From the NCBI RefSeq assembly GCF_901933205.1, contig NC_044572.1, positions 19,182,501 through 19,246,500 of the forward strand: DNA of 64,000 nucleotides, read 5' to 3'. Positions 50,651 to 64,000 of this stretch are shown piece after piece (within the stretch, counting starts at the first letter, position 1; each line of letters starts with the position of its first letter). The position numbers were made by a program, and so were the translations under genes. The notes beneath the pieces were generated by a model that was given only the letters and a program-made list of their open reading frames with translations, made no database searches and was not told the DNA's origin. Source of the stretch: Camarhynchus parvulus. Taxonomy: Eukaryota > Chordata > Aves > Passeriformes > Thraupidae.

Positions 50651-53600
50651 TCTGTCCCCTCTTGCATCCAGGGTGGCTTTGACCCACAAATCTCCCTGCA
50701 GACAGGTCTACACTGGCCAGGCTATGGGGGACAGAGGCATAGGGTCTCCCTCTTGTGTGGAAACTACGCTGCTAGCAAAAAGGCATCAAGCTAAATTTTT
50801 TGCACAAGTGGATTAAACAGCTCCAGGAAATTCTGCCAGGCATTGGAAACTCCGTATTTACTCTTAAACGCCCTAAATAGGTAGCTCTGTGGCTTTGACC
50901 TCCTGTTTTCTCAAACAGTTCTCCTACTTAATGAACATTTTGCAGCTGTCAGTTTGCATGTGGCCATCTCATTTGGGAAGTTAGGAATGTTTAGACACTT
51001 AGATATGTTGTTCTATGCCACGTGACCTCAGAGCTGGGCAATAGCCATGACAACATCTAGTTTGCTGACATGCTGTCTTAGAGAGAGATGGAGTGCATGA
51101 GAAGCATGATTCACTCCTGGGGCTTGCTGTTAGGATTGTCCTGGACTCTTGTCACTCTCTCTCCTGAGTGGTTCCTACGTTTTACATGAGATGGTTGGCT
51201 GTTAAACTGTAGCAGTAGAAGCTATGACCACTCACACAGGTGTGCTAGTCTGGGTTAAATGGCATAAACTAGGTTACAAAGTCAAACATTTGCCATTGCC
51301 ATTGCTTCTTCTGTCTCCAATTCTGTAAAGTTTTAGTTAATCCACAATAGGATCTATGTTCCCATTCATAAATGCTTAGAATTGACTGTTGGAGTGTTTT
51401 CCTGGTAAGGAAAACCCTCTGCCTTATCTCTTAGGCAGAGAAGATTATTGAACACTTGCTTCCCCACTGTCAAGATGAGCACAGGAGCAAGCAGGAGTTT
51501 TAAGGAAAGCAACAAATGGAATGTCCTTCTCTGTGGTTTTAAAGGAAAGCAGAGGACACTCCACTTAATGGAGGAGGTGTGATGGAAATACCAACTAGAT
51601 CACTTCTCAAAGGGACATAAATAAGGAGATGTCATCTGAACCAAACCAGGTATAGATGATGAAGTTACCTGCTGCTCAGCCCTACAGGTTTGCAGGTCCG
51701 CACAAAGTTGCAAGTTCAGCAGATGGGTAGGGGTCAGTTGAATGTGAAGTTGTTGTCTGTTTGGGCACAGACACTTAGGCAGGCATATCTCTGGTTCTCT
51801 GTTCTTAAGTATTTCCCCAACCCACTCCTGCCAAAGAAAGGACACGTGTACCTGCAGTGTTCAGGATGGTGTATGGTCTGGCATGGTGTCTGGCTAGTGC
51901 AGGACACAGCTACAGTGTCTAATCGTGTGGCTGGAAGACTGTGTGGCAGTTCTGTAAGCCATGAAGCTAGCCAGGACTTGGAACTCAAGGTTCTTAAAAG
52001 GTAAGGTGGCTATATCTACATCTGTATCTAATAACCAACAAAATATATTTGATTTTAAAGGATTTGTTTAGGCCTTTGCAAATGGAAATGGTTGCCTAAC
52101 TCTTTTTAGGATTTTACCTTTCAAGGTCTTGGCTGGAGTCCCAAATACATGTGAAAGAACAAACTGAGCCTTCTAAACATGGCTATGAGCCATTACCAGT
52201 TGCTGAGAGCCCATGTGACAAAAGCAGTGCCAAGTCCTGAGCTGTGAAACAGGTCAGCTCAGTAGCAGCCATCAACTGCAGCTGCTTGTTGACTTGTTGA
52301 ATCTACTGTGATAATGAGAAATGCATTGGTCTTGACATTAAATATGTGTGCAGACAACCAGAGAGAGGATGTTTAAGGAGTTGTAGGATCAAAAAACAGA
52401 TATGAGGGATGGAAGACTGTGTTCTTTGTCCTCATGGCAAACTTCAGTGAAATATAAGGAGAGGACAAGGTAACAGATGATAATGAGTCTATTTGGTATT
52501 ACTGACCTGAACAGGCTAAGAAAATGAATATTTTCATTTGAAAGGGAGATGTGGCTTCATAAGGGTGTTGAAAAGTATCACTCTTTGACATGCAGGCCAA
52601 GTTGTGCTGTTGAAACAGATGTTTTTGTAATCCAGATCTAGCATTCTCCCCTTAGGACTATGCTGTGAGAACTTTCGATTTAAACTACCATCCAATCAAC
52701 TAAGATGGAATGATAGAATAATATTGATGCAAATTTAGGTTTTTTTACCAGCAGAACATTTAAAAAAAAATTGTATTTCTTGAAATCAAACTGCTGTGAA
52801 GGTAAATTTTCTTTTTGAATTAATAAAATAATTTAAGTAATTTCTGTCAATGAAGGGTGATAATAACAAAAATGGTACTTCTGGGCAGAAAGCTCTTATT
52901 TTCTATAGCATAATTAAAGTGTAGTATCAAATCTTCATATACAAACACATGTGTTAACCTTGTCTGTCTACTTTAAAAGGAACTTGAAACTATAGTAATT
53001 TTCCAAGTTTCATTTTTTATGTTATTGAAGTCAAGCATAACCAGCTGGTACTTCACTATTTCTGCTTTTCAGGACGGGGAAATCTTTGAAACTCTTTGTT
53101 GTGAGATTTCCAAAGAAAGATCATGCCACAAAGAGCAAGAAATCTTATAAGATGTAGTAAAGAGGTTTTGAACATAGATATTGTAGACTGGATTTACTCT
53201 CATCCACAAAACATTGCATACATGAGTAGAATTAACGCACACTTATCTCTGAACACACTCCTATGTGGCTGAAACCTACTTCTGATAAAATTTCTAATAG
53301 GAAGACTTTTGGCATTGACACTCTAAAACTTTTTATAATACTTTCTCACTAGATGCCTCTATACACCTCCTTTTAGTCTCTTTATTGTGCACCTAATAGC
53401 TTTATTTTTCAGATCTTCTATTTCTTTTCTGTTCTTTTCAGATCTTCTTTTGTGTCCAAAAGCCACAGCTGTAGCCTGTTAACATCTTAGAAAGACATGA
53501 TTGCTAAACACTACTCTGTCTAGTCTATCCTCACAGTACTGAATTTAATTGCTTTGGGTTTATATTAAGTAATTAAGCAAGAATTCAAATGATTTAAATT

Positions 53601-56600
53601 TTTGTGCATTTTATAGATGTTCTATGAATTCAAAAAACTATTTTAGATTCTGCATTTACTGTAGATACTAGATTTTAGCTACTGTTTAGCTGGATTATTA
53701 GTACCAATAACATAATTTTTACTATATATTTTCTGGAGGTGCTCATAATATGCTGTTAGTTTGCAAGCAGAATAAGAAATGCAGCAGTTTCTGCTATAGC
53801 CCTTTCAAATCTCTTGGTCTCAGGATGTTGCTAACAAGCTGCAATTCTGTCTGGTGGAAATAAAAAAGCATGTTTGATATTTGGTGTGAGAGAGAATCCA
53901 AAGCTAACAGCTAATTTATTGGCTTCTGTTCACATAAGTTCATACTCTGGCATTTCTGAATCACTTGGGATTTACACAAATCTCCACATGCAAACTAAAA
54001 TTCCATTGGATCCATAAAGTTGTTTTTAAAATGTGTTTTCAAGTTCTTGAAGCTTTTGATCTGCATTCATGTGAAATTTGAGCCAACTTTGACATGTGGC
54101 TTCCAAACCCTTGGGTGAACATGAGCTTACATTCTGGAACCTGAAAGCAGAGGTGCAGCACTACGAAAACTTGCTTGAGACTCTTTCACAAAAGGTAAAG
54201 TTTAGCATGGCTTGAGGCCAAGATGGACTGCAGTTGATTTTATCAACAAATTTTTCTGAGCTTAGTTTATTTTTTAAAATTTTAATGTGTAAGGGAGAGC
54301 GCTAAAACATTGGACTAAATGGGTTGTCTCAAAAATATACTAACTCATCAATTGTCTGAAACAGGAGTTGAAGAGTCAGTGTTTGATCTACTCAACTTTG
54401 GGACTGGATAAATCTTTTGTTCATCTGCACTGATTGCTACCAATAGACAAGACAAAAATTACATCACAGGAAAATATAAAGGAGATTTAATGAAAGTGTG
54501 AAGGAAAGCAGTTTCTTAACTATACTGTAACTATTCAGTCTACCTCCAAGCCCTGTTAATTCACCCAAAATCAAACACTAAACATATGGTATGCACAGAT
54601 GGTTCATGCAGCTGCTCAGGCCTACAGTCCAGGTGGGTGTTTCTCTGCAGTTTTATCATATTTTCTTTCAAAATTGTGTTCCAGTTTTTAATGAGGAAGT
54701 TTATGAGAATGCAGCAATAAAAAATGTCTCAGGTTAAGAATGTTGGGAATAAACCTCATTGGTGCTAACTTGCATTATGTCCTGGTGTCAGGCTCTGGAG
54801 CTGATATGGGGACCCTCAGGGCACTTTTCTCAATGGTTATTTCAGCATTTGCTTAATATATATCCTGTACATGGGTGCTGAGATTCCCGTACCAGCTCAC
54901 CACCACGCAGGAGACAGCACTAGGTTTATTTCCCCAAAGAAGATAATGGTGAGGAAGGACTCCCAACAGAGCAGGTGGCCAGTGGGGGTTATTGGAATCA
55001 GATAAAAGTTATTTAGAGAGTTTATATGTGTTAAGTGCTCATACCAAGACTATAAGATTCTTCAGGGTAGAGTTTTTTCCATTTGTAAAGCAACAGACTA
55101 AATCAAACCTGTCCTAAGAAACACAGGATCATATTTGACTTGTTGTCAATTCTGTTCTATTCTCAGCCAGTAAATTACTCAATATAAATGGCCCATATTA
55201 GGAGAATTTGGTCCTGATACTTGTATCAACACCCTAACTTGTTTCTTGCCTTCTCTAGAGGGCTCTCTTTCACATTTAGGAATCTATCAGAAGGAGATCT
55301 GCAATTGTTCTCTCTCTAGATCCCCATCTCTTTCTCATTACACTGGTATGGTCTATTTTATAACCCTTTCTTGGATTATGTGGAAGAGTCTCTAGTGCTA
55401 TGCTGTCTGAAGGATCAGTCTCACAGAGCTGGAACCAAGGTGCTCTGCTTACAGGGGATTGATTGCAGCAGACCTGTCTGGAGGGACCCAGCATCCCAGA
55501 TCAGTGAGACACTGTGGTTTTAGAGAGGTGGCTGGCTAAAGGCTTCAGAAACACAATTAGATTAAATACAATTTCTGATATTTTCATTATGGAAATGCAG
55601 GTTTTACAGACTATGAGATCAAATTTTGTTCTTAAGATTAAAGAACTGAAGTCCAAAAATTGCAGTCCTCTGGATCTTGCCAGTCAGCTGCCTAATTCTA
55701 GAGCTGACTGAATAACATACACAAAATCACTAGTAAAAACATGCAATACAACTAGTTAAACATCCATTTTCACCCTGCTCTCTGGATTTGAGGATCTTGA
55801 TCAAAGGAAGGTTTCTTCCAGAATTTAAAAAAATGGTGAGCCAGGCAGAACTGATCTAATAATCTGGTGAAATAAAAGGGATCATTCTGCTTCTCCTTCC
55901 CTCGCCTGCTCTGTGTGTACCCTCCAAACTGTACCTTGCGCTGCTTCTGGAGTTTGTCAAAGCATTGATTAATTTACCAGAATTTGGCAGATAGCTCACC
56001 TATACTAATAAAATGAGCATTTTCCTGATATCAGCTGATCACTGGGGAACAGTACAATTGTCAGAATTAGAAGAAGGGAGAGGAGAAGAGGAACAGAAGG
56101 AGGGTTATAGGACCATCAATCACAGGAGCAGTTGCCGTGTAATTCTGAGGTTAATTCAGGTGCCTCACTAAAGCTCATTTTACAGAGATGATGCCTCATT
56201 GATGGATGGTATGAGGACCTGTGCCTTAGTACGGTGTTTCTTTGTTAGATAACTTGGATTACTTCACACTTTTTAAAAAGATTCAGTTGAGGTGCTTTTC
56301 TTCCTCTACTCAATGACTGTACAGAGGACTGTGAATTTTAGCATTAAGTTACTGCTGGGCAATATGCTGCTCAACTTTGCAGTTCTCAGCTCCATGCCAG
56401 ACCCATGCCTACCTTTTCTGTGAGGGTTGACATTGAAATGATGGGTAAAATTCATGTAGATTAAAATTCAATTTATGCTTTTCCTGTAGAAAAAAGACAG
56501 ACAAAACAGAGAGGAGATTGCTTGGTATAAATAAATTTAAAAAATAACTAAAAGAAATGAAGTTTTCCACCAGATGATGATCTTGTCTGTTTTATTTCAT

Positions 56601-58279
56601 TTTTGGCTCAAGCCATTCTGACTGGGATTTTTGTTTATCTGTGTTTAAACAGGCTTATCTCCACTGCAATTTTAAACATTTTTGTATTGAGAACTACAGG
56701 GGGACCTCTAGATCTGGGGTTTTTAAAATTTAATATAAGTCCTTTTCAATGAAATTGCTTCAAGATATGGTTCCTTTTTGCTCTTCAGTAAAATTTCATT
56801 AAGTGGTTCAATCTAAAATATTGGATGGATTTATCTCAGAGTAAATGTTTTTATTATCCCCTTCAAAATAAAACACTTCTCTCAGAAAAAGATGGAAAGA
56901 TTACTTTCTGCTGATATGACTACAGTGCAATAATAATTGAGGCGACTCCTGGATTCTTTGTAAGGAATGGCATTTTTCTGCCTGGAAGGTTTCATGTAAA
57001 TACATTGTCATTGCTGTGACAGAAACCCTCCCCAGTCTAACCTAGCTCATCAGGAAGCAGAGGAATGCACATTATAGGAAATCTAAACCTGGATTTGTTG
57101 CTTATGAAAGAAGTAAAAGGTATAGGGGGGCACTTTAGGTGAAATGTTTTGCTGCAGAATAATAAAATCTAGATTCTATTGAGCATGTAAGACTGAAGAT
57201 ATAAGTGGTTTTGTTAAATTAGAAAACACAAGATTTATTGTTTATTTTTAAAATAATTTTGTAATGTGCCTTGGTGCAATATTGGTCACAAAATTTTATC
57301 TCAAGTAAATATTGTCCTAATTAGTTTACTTCTATTTAAACCACTTTTTAAAATTACTTTTTTAAGTTGAATTGACAGTTTTTCATGAATTTGTCTGTGA
57401 AAACGTGGGTCAGGCTAGGTATCTGCTGTTTGTAGGAGATATTAGGGGTGTGTATGTATTAAGATTATATGTATCCATGGTGAGATGAAAGCATTCTAAA
57501 GTTATTTAGAACCTTATAACCCATCAATTATTTTTATTCTTGCTTGCTTAATTTCTAATTAACATTTTAAGATTATTAAAGAAGCAACTTTCAGTACAAG
57601 AGTCATACACACTTTTATGCCTAACATTGCATTTGAGATGCATTCAGATTTTTTCATCTTATTTGTGCAGATATGAGAAGAAAAACCCATAAGTATTAGT
57701 TCAAAGGATCACAAATATGTCAATGTGATAGTGCTTTAAGTGTATGTTGATGAAGTACCTTTGCATACTGAATTTCAGGTTAAAATATCTCAAACATACC
57801 TATACTGAACATGAAAAAAAAGCCTTAATCTCAAAAGTAAGTTCACTTCTTTTTTAACTTATGCAAGAACTTGGCTGACTTCTCATCATTATATTTGCCT
57901 TTCTATATATCTGCTTTTGGACTATTTCCAACCAACTAGAAGTATAAAATGCAATTCCTTCTCTCCTGAGATTTTCAGTCCAAGTTTTCCCACTCCAGAG
58001 TGTAACAGGGCTCTGATTTGATTTTTAAGATGAATAATAGTTTAGATGAGAAAAAATGTTCTTGTGTGCTTCTACAAACCAAATTTTAGCTTCGTTTAGG
58101 ACACTAAACACATTTATTCATCCGGAGTATGGACAGAATATAAAGTGGTGATTGTACAAAAGCTTCAGGAATCAGTGATTCTAGGCACACCAGTGGATTT
58201 AGACTAGGTTTTTAATCTCTCAGCTCTGATTTAACAATAAAGCACAAAGAAACAATTCTATATTAATTTTTAATTTTCT
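50651..58279. other. Intergenic, no gene seen
   Basis: No exon or transposon could be supported in 7.6 kb. Enhancer-like words occur at 52660-52740 and 55960-56060, and the stretch 57240-57620 is very AT-rich with TAATTAG and CTAATTAAC cores. A purine-rich patch lies at 56070-56110. Confidence 0.6.
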
Positions 58280-58620
58280 GTACGCCGTTTAGTTACATTT
58301 TATATGTTAATGGAGGTTTCAAAGCACTATGTGAAGCTGCAGATCTTTTGAATGTACTCCCCAGAAATCAGTTATTGAGCTGAGGTGGCAGTGAATGGCT
58401 CAGCATTTTGTTTTATGGTCAGTGAATGAAGCCTGATGAAACTTTGCAAATAGGAGTACATGGCAAGAGGGTGCAGAGGCACAGTCAGGATTAGTGCCAA
58501 AGCTTGGACGCTGCCATAAACTTGCATAAGAGCAACGCTTCCAAGTGCTGCTGTTGGGTACAAAGCTATTTCTAATCACACCTGAAGTTCATCCAGAACC
58601 TTGCAGTAGAATAACTAAAT
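58280..58620. promoter_or_regulatory. Candidate conserved noncoding element
   Basis: This is a moderately GC-balanced block without stops forming a gene, and with long non-repetitive word runs such as CGCTGCCATAAACTTGCATA, AGAGCAACGCTTCCAAGTGC, GTTTTATGGTCAGTGAATG and AAACTTTGCAAATAGG. It includes HOX-type TTTATGG / CCATAAA and near-octamer TTGCATA cores. It lies just upstream of a CR1 insertion. Conservation is inferred. Confidence 0.3.
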
Positions 58621-58861
58621 AACCTTCTAGTAAAATTGCTAATCATCTTTGGGACAATAAAATGTAAACAAAGGAATTATCTTAAAAATGATGATTGAAG
58701 CCTGTAGCATTTTAACGACTTGGCAGCTATCACTGTATTGCTTTACAAACAAACAGAAACCAATACCAATTTGTCTCTTGGGCAGGGAAGTAATTGTGTA
58801 ATGACTCGGATTAAGTCCTTTGCTTTTAATGCAAATCTCAAGACTGCATAATAAGGTATAC

Positions 58862-59080
58862 TTAGAATCATAGAGTTTAAGTTGGAAAAGGCCTCTTAGA
58901 CCATGCAGTCCAACTGATAAACCAGGACTGCCAAGTCCATCACTAAACCATGTTCCTAAATGCAGGGGTGGTGACTCAGCCACTTCCCTGGCAGCCTGTT
59001 TCAATGATTGACAGCCCTTTCCATGAAGAAATTTTTCCTGATGTCCAATCTAACTGAAGCTGTAGTGCAGCTGCAGTGGA
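58862..59080 (-). mobile_element. CR1 LINE 3' end
   Basis: The plus strand reads TTAGAATCATAGAGTTTAAG, TTGGAAAAGGCCTCTTAGAC, CAGTCCAACTGATAAACCAG, ACTGCCAAGTCCATCACTAA, GGTGGTGACTCAGCCACTTC, CCTGGCAGCCTGTTTCAATG and GAAGAAATTTTTCCTGATGT. This is the inverted CR1 3' terminus with high similarity throughout, except that about 20-25 bases are missing after CCTAAATGC. It is the best-preserved CR1 in the window. Minus-strand frames over it, including most of 58639-59004, are not genes. Confidence 0.95.
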
Positions 59081-62000
59081 GAAATTTTTTGAGTCACTTT
59101 TCTGTGGAGTTTGTGAGCAGGCAGGATATCCTCCATGCAGAAAGCCATTATGTTTTCTACCTCACTAGCTACTTCAGACCTTCTGATGTCTGAAAAAGTA
59201 TTGGGAAATGAGTGGAGACTTATTAAATAGGAAACACACTGGAGTGAAGAATAATATTGCTGAATTCCCTATTTCTGCCATGAGAGAGACATGAAAATTG
59301 AATGGTTCTATAAAATTTGAGGTTGCCTTCTAGAAAATACTCATAAGCAAATAAAATTACTTTTAGGCTATCATGCATGTCTGTTGATTTCCCCAGTGGA
59401 GTTAATTTTAGATCCTGTGACTAGAGGAAGAGACAAAGAATTCCAGCTGAATGCAGAAGGAAGATGCCTGGCATCAAATGCCAAATTCCTCATCCTGGCT
59501 TTGAATCAGACATGCCTTGCTCCAAGGAAGGAACTGGAGCATCATAGGTTCCTAAGAGCGTAGAAAACGATACTGGGGAAAGAGGGAAGTGAAAACCCAG
59601 AAAATCTGGGTGAGCATGTGCACTAAAAGTGAAGAAAATAATTCTGTAGAGACATGTCCTTTGGCAAATTTGTATGGCATGGAATATAAATGTGCCAACA
59701 GTACTTTCCAGAAATTACACAAAATACTCACTGACTTTTTCTGTCTTGTACCATCTTTCAAGCCTTTCATAAAATTCCTTAGTGAAAACATCAGACCAGG
59801 ACCTATCAAGTTAATGGGCTTAAGGTGTGCTTATTTCTCATAATGTGTAAAGAAAAGCTGGCATGGTGTCTGGCCACTTTGATTCCATAGCTCAGCAAGC
59901 CAGTACACACTTGCTTCCTTGAAGACAGCTCTTAGCAGGAATTCAGACCAGGTCTTAGACCTGTGCTGCAGTTTCTTAGTGAGACCTTTTGACCATTATA
60001 CTCTACCAGTTACCAGCTTTTTGAACACATAAATTATAGTAAAATTATATAGAAATGTGTGGACTACAAAGATACATGTGTGTATGCATGTGTAGTCATA
60101 ACATGCAGTATACACAGAGCTGACATCTTTCCCCCCAATATTCTAGAGAATGTCTCTGTAAAAGGATAGCTATTTCAAATTTGTGCTCATGGTGGGATTC
60201 AGAAGGCAGCAAAACAGATGGAGGATGTACTGCATACAGTATTTGGGCTTTGCTGCATGGTAATACTAAGCATAACTCAAGTAATTAGTTATTATTAAAC
60301 TCCTGTCCAGTCTAATAGTCAGGTTTGGAACAGAAAAATACATGGCAGGAAACTGCTGCTCTTGGGAGGGGAAAACTGCAATAGAGCAGCAGACAGCCTT
60401 CATTTTTCAGAATGCTTTAGAGAGCAGTGTTAAAATAATGTTCAGAATAAGTGACTTTTGAAAAATTGCTTTTAAAGTTATGTCATAAACATTTTTAATG
60501 CATGAAACAGGATGGAAGTCTGTGACCTACTTCCTGAAGTAGTTTAGATGTAATTTACACTTAGGAAATGTAAATTACATGCAGATTTGTAGGATTTTTG
60601 ATTTGCATCATTAAGTGTGTAAAATTTATTAGGGAGACAGTTGCATCCTTGGGGAGGTAGGAGTGTAGCCACTGTCATATGAGCATAGTTGCATTTCTGG
60701 GTGAGAGGTGTAGGGATTGCTCATGTAATTTGGTGATGTAAAGGAAAAAAAAGTTTTAATGCAGGCTATTTTCACTCTACTTTCAATGGATGAATTGAAA
60801 CACGGTCAAAAAGTTGAACTGTGGCGCCTTAATTTGAAAAGTAATTTAGCTTTCATATGAGCTGAATCATCTCCATGTTCCCATGGTGTCCAGATGTGCT
60901 AGATCTCTAACAGAGCCCCTGCAGGTAGATGCCTAAACCAGCACGGATTATGTCCAGGCCCTCTTCACAGTAAGGTCCAGCTCTAGCCTTTCTGTGTAGG
61001 TTTGCTAACAGTTTGGCTAACATTCCCCTGTAACTAGTTCCTGCTTACTATGGACCACCTTTCCAGAATACTGAAAGACACAGATATTGGATAAATATTT
61101 GACACAGAAGGTAAATGGCACAGAGTCCCCTTAGAGTATGTAAAAATTTGACTTCTATTACACTCATCTTGCTACAACTGATGCCAGCTATCTGTTCCTT
61201 GAATCCCCAGTGACTCTTTTCTTTCATGTTAGACTTTCAAGGATTGCTACAAAAGGCAAAGTTTTAGAAACTTTGTATTAAAAAGGAAATCTAGACTTTA
61301 GACATTTGCTGTGTCTTCAGTGGTTATGCACTGTGACTCAGAGCCCACGTCTGCCTGTCTCAGTGGCTTGCACATGCAGCAGTTATAGGTATGGCATTAT
61401 TTGGGACAAATCCTCTGTGCTTCAAGCTGAAGAAGCAGTTTGTTTCATTTTATTTAAGCTAGTGATCTCACAAAGCCTCTCCATCTGATGAAATGACCGA
61501 TAGATCAATAGTATTTTATTTCTAATAAAGCTATTGTTTAATAAAGTCAGTTTAATCTGGAATCAGATCCACATGAAGTTGGTAAACTAGAATAGTTAAG
61601 GCAAAGAAGGAAAATACATTCTGTTAAACTATGCTGTCATTATGTCAATCAATTTCCCTAAGTAGATGGGTTCCAATGGCTGATTCTATGAGACTGGAAA
61701 TGTATCCTTCAAATCTTATTTGCAGCAGTTAATATGAATTTGTTTTTTAAAATGGCTTTTATATTTATTCACTTAATTTTTTGCCAGACGATAGAGATTT
61801 CTGGACATGGGCAATAATATTCTACACTTGCACCTCTGATTTATGTATTCTGCTCTCAAAGGTAAATTTGCAAGATAATAAAATCTGCAGCAAAGTTACT
61901 CCATCCAGACCTAATTTTTTTAAGCTGAATTCAACTTTGTGAAATTATGAACCTTTCTAGATGTTCCATGAAAATGGAATAGAAGGCATACTCTTGAAGT

Positions 62001-64000
62001 AGAATGAATTTTGGTGACAGGTGTGTTGGCAGTGGTTTACAGATTCCTTTAGAGTGTCATAGAAACTCTTTATTTTTCTGTTATAATTAGATTTTTTCGG
62101 ATTTCTGCTGGGATTTTTCCATTAAGAATGAAAACAAGCATCTGCCTTGTAGGGCCTTATGAATCACAATCCCAGATGACATGTTGATGGGAAGGCAGTG
62201 TGTCCTCAGACTTATTGGACCTGCCAGTTCCAGCTTGGTGGCTCTTGTGTCAGATGGAGGAGACCAGAGGCACCAAGATGTTGGTGTTTGAAGTCACCCT
62301 TTCTCTGCCTTGGAAAGCTGATGTCACATTACTTGGGAGATCTAATTCCCTTTCCCCAAACGTCTAGGACTTCAAACCTTCTGTCAAATGCAGCTGGAAT
62401 TGCCCGACATTTCAAAATCTGTGGGTGGGAGATGAAACAGGTGGGGTCTGACAGATGGGCAGTGACTGACCAGTGACCACACACAGACCCTGTGCTCCCT
62501 TTTCAGCTGAAAGCAGGATGAGTGTCTTCCCTCACCAGCTAGGGATGAGGGAAGAGGCACTTGGCAGGGTTAGAGTGACCCTATGGCACCTCCTGCCTTC
62601 TCCAGCAGCTGACACAAAGTGCTTTTAGCCCTGAGGGAACCTGGGTGCTAAATTTTGAACTTTACAAGTACATAACAAGTTCTGACACAATTTTTCCCCC
62701 TCCTTGTAGGTTTCCTTAAAATTAATTAGTTGTGCTGTAAATGCCCTTTTTATTGATGTATTTCTTCTGCTTGTCTCTGGATCTTGGCTAACAAACCCTT
62801 GGCTTCTCAGCAAAAGCCTTCTCAAACCTCTCAGAGATGGATTTTCACACTGTTTCTTGTCTCTGGAGTATCTGCACAACACCAATTAAAAATAATTACA
62901 GTAAAGTTAATTGGGTTACTATAGATTTCTATGGTATAGAAAATATAGTCAGCTTGTATTACTCAGGTTTCACTTTTTTATAATCTAGTGGGGAATGATG
63001 AACCTTAGTCACTGATCCAAAGCACATTCATTCTGTCTCTGGCCTCGCTTGTGTTACATAGTTTGTCTTAAAAGAAATATTAGTTTGCTGTCAAAACAGA
63101 GTGAAGTCAGTGAAAAGTGGGAATGAGATGTGAAAAAGGTCAGAATCAGTAAAAGAAAAAACTCTAAGTGGCCCTGGAGTCACTAGTAAAAGCTTTGCTT
63201 GTCACTGTGCTGGCCAAGGCACCTCTGTAAGTGGCTGTGATCTCTAGCTCCTGGTAGTTGGATAGCTTGTAGAAAGAAGTAGAAAGAAATCATTTGGGAT
63301 TGTAATGACAATAAGTTTGTTCAGGGTTTTTTGTTGTTTTTACTCCTTTTGTATTAGTCAACTTTATTGGTCCTTATTCTTATGCCCAAGAATCGGAGGG
63401 TTTTTTTCCTGAACTCCTGTGGCTGTGATGTATAGAGTATCCTCAGTTTCTGTAGAATCTGAAAGGAACTGAAGGGGTCTCCAGGCCAGCAGCTGTACCA
63501 TGTGTTTATATCCTGTATTTCCTTTTTCCCTCACCCAGGAGCAGTGAAGAAATCATCCAATGTGGCTGCATGTTTGCTGCTGCAGGCTATAGCATGTCCC
63601 TAAAAGTTTCTGCAAGCACGAGAGTAAATATGATAGCTTCTGGGCATGTTCCAAGACTGAAAAAAAACCCCTTCTGCCTCTCCTCAATCTCCTTCTGTTT
63701 GTAGACATGAACACTGTCAACAGCATTTGCTTCACTCGGGGGAGCATATGCATCGCAATATGGCCTTTAATTACTCAGTTGTAAACTGTTCCTCAAGTAA
63801 TATGGAATTATATCCATATTGCTCTGTAACCTCAGATCACTGCTGCTCTGCATGGGCCCCTTGTGTGAGAAGTACGTGGAATTGCACAGTAATATGTTAT
63901 AAAATATTTACATGTTTTAATGCTGTCTGCAGACAGCGTTAATTTTTAGTTTTGGAAAAGCTCAGTCTTGTGAGGCTGCTCTTTGCAGTGCAGCCACACA
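59081..64000. other. Intergenic, no gene seen
   Basis: No supported gene or transposon up to the end of the window. It contains the 12-bp inverted repeat at 60548-60580, an AT-rich word cluster at 61480-61560 and a GC-richer patch at 62200-62630 that is not CpG-rich. Confidence 0.6.
60548..60580. repeat. Perfect 12-bp inverted repeat, 9-base loop
   Basis: ATGTAATTTACA at 60548-60559 and its exact inverse TGTAAATTACAT at 60569-60580 flank a 9-base loop. Symmetry ends at the outer bases. The arms contain GTAATTTAC/GTAAATTAC, so the pair could be two inverted homeodomain- or forkhead-type sites or a short hairpin. Confidence 0.97.

Noticed and set aside
58639..59004. 121-codon minus-strand frame
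   Set aside because: The first part is CR1 3' end read in reverse; it is a repeat shadow.
1..64000. CRISPR array, operon, phage or other prokaryotic system
   Set aside because: No regularly spaced repeats, no ribosome-binding sites and no dense coding; introns and CR1/LTR elements show a vertebrate genome.

Overview
This is vertebrate nuclear DNA, almost certainly from a bird and probably from a neoavian lineage. It is AT-rich, intron-containing and sparse in genes. The interspersed repeats I can recognise are four CR1-type LINE fragments (two with clear CR1 3' tails), one old MIR-like SINE relic, and one solo LTR whose termini resemble avian ERVL-type LTRs. There is no bacterial or plasmid-like content and no operon. 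I do not see a previously undescribed genetic system. The species cannot be named from the sequence.

The only protein-coding gene I can support is the 3' end of NEBL (nebulette / LIM-nebulette, also called LASP2), on the plus strand. Bases 1-8940 read as intron. A 116-base exon (8941-9056) encodes the end of the Ser/Gln/Met-rich linker. A 5.5-kb intron follows. The last exon starts at 14565 and encodes a complete 58-residue SH3 domain ending at a stop codon at 14739-14741. A 3' UTR follows. It has a tight cluster of four AATAAA hexamers about 0.5 kb after the stop, and further hexamers out to about 20 kb, so both short and long 3' UTR isoforms are plausible.

From about 20 kb to 64 kb I see no gene. 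This fits the large intergenic interval that lies 3' of NEBL in other amniotes. It holds a solo LTR with 5-bp target duplications (30738-31245), a MIR relic carrying an internal 23-bp tandem duplication (35652-35860), a broken CR1 with reverse-transcriptase remnants (37242-37916), three minus-strand CR1 3' ends (49742-50130, 50493-50650, 58862-59080), and simple repeats.

Several AT-rich blocks, dense in homeodomain-type words, look like conserved noncoding elements. The best are 12330-12500 inside NEBL, 38720-39010, 48290-48480 (which contains a striking NFI-like dyad and hairpin) and 58280-58620. A perfect 22-bp palindrome (44661-44682) and a perfect 12-bp inverted repeat (60548-60580) are the most improbable small structures. 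Claims of conservation are inference from word content; a cross-species alignment would decide them.
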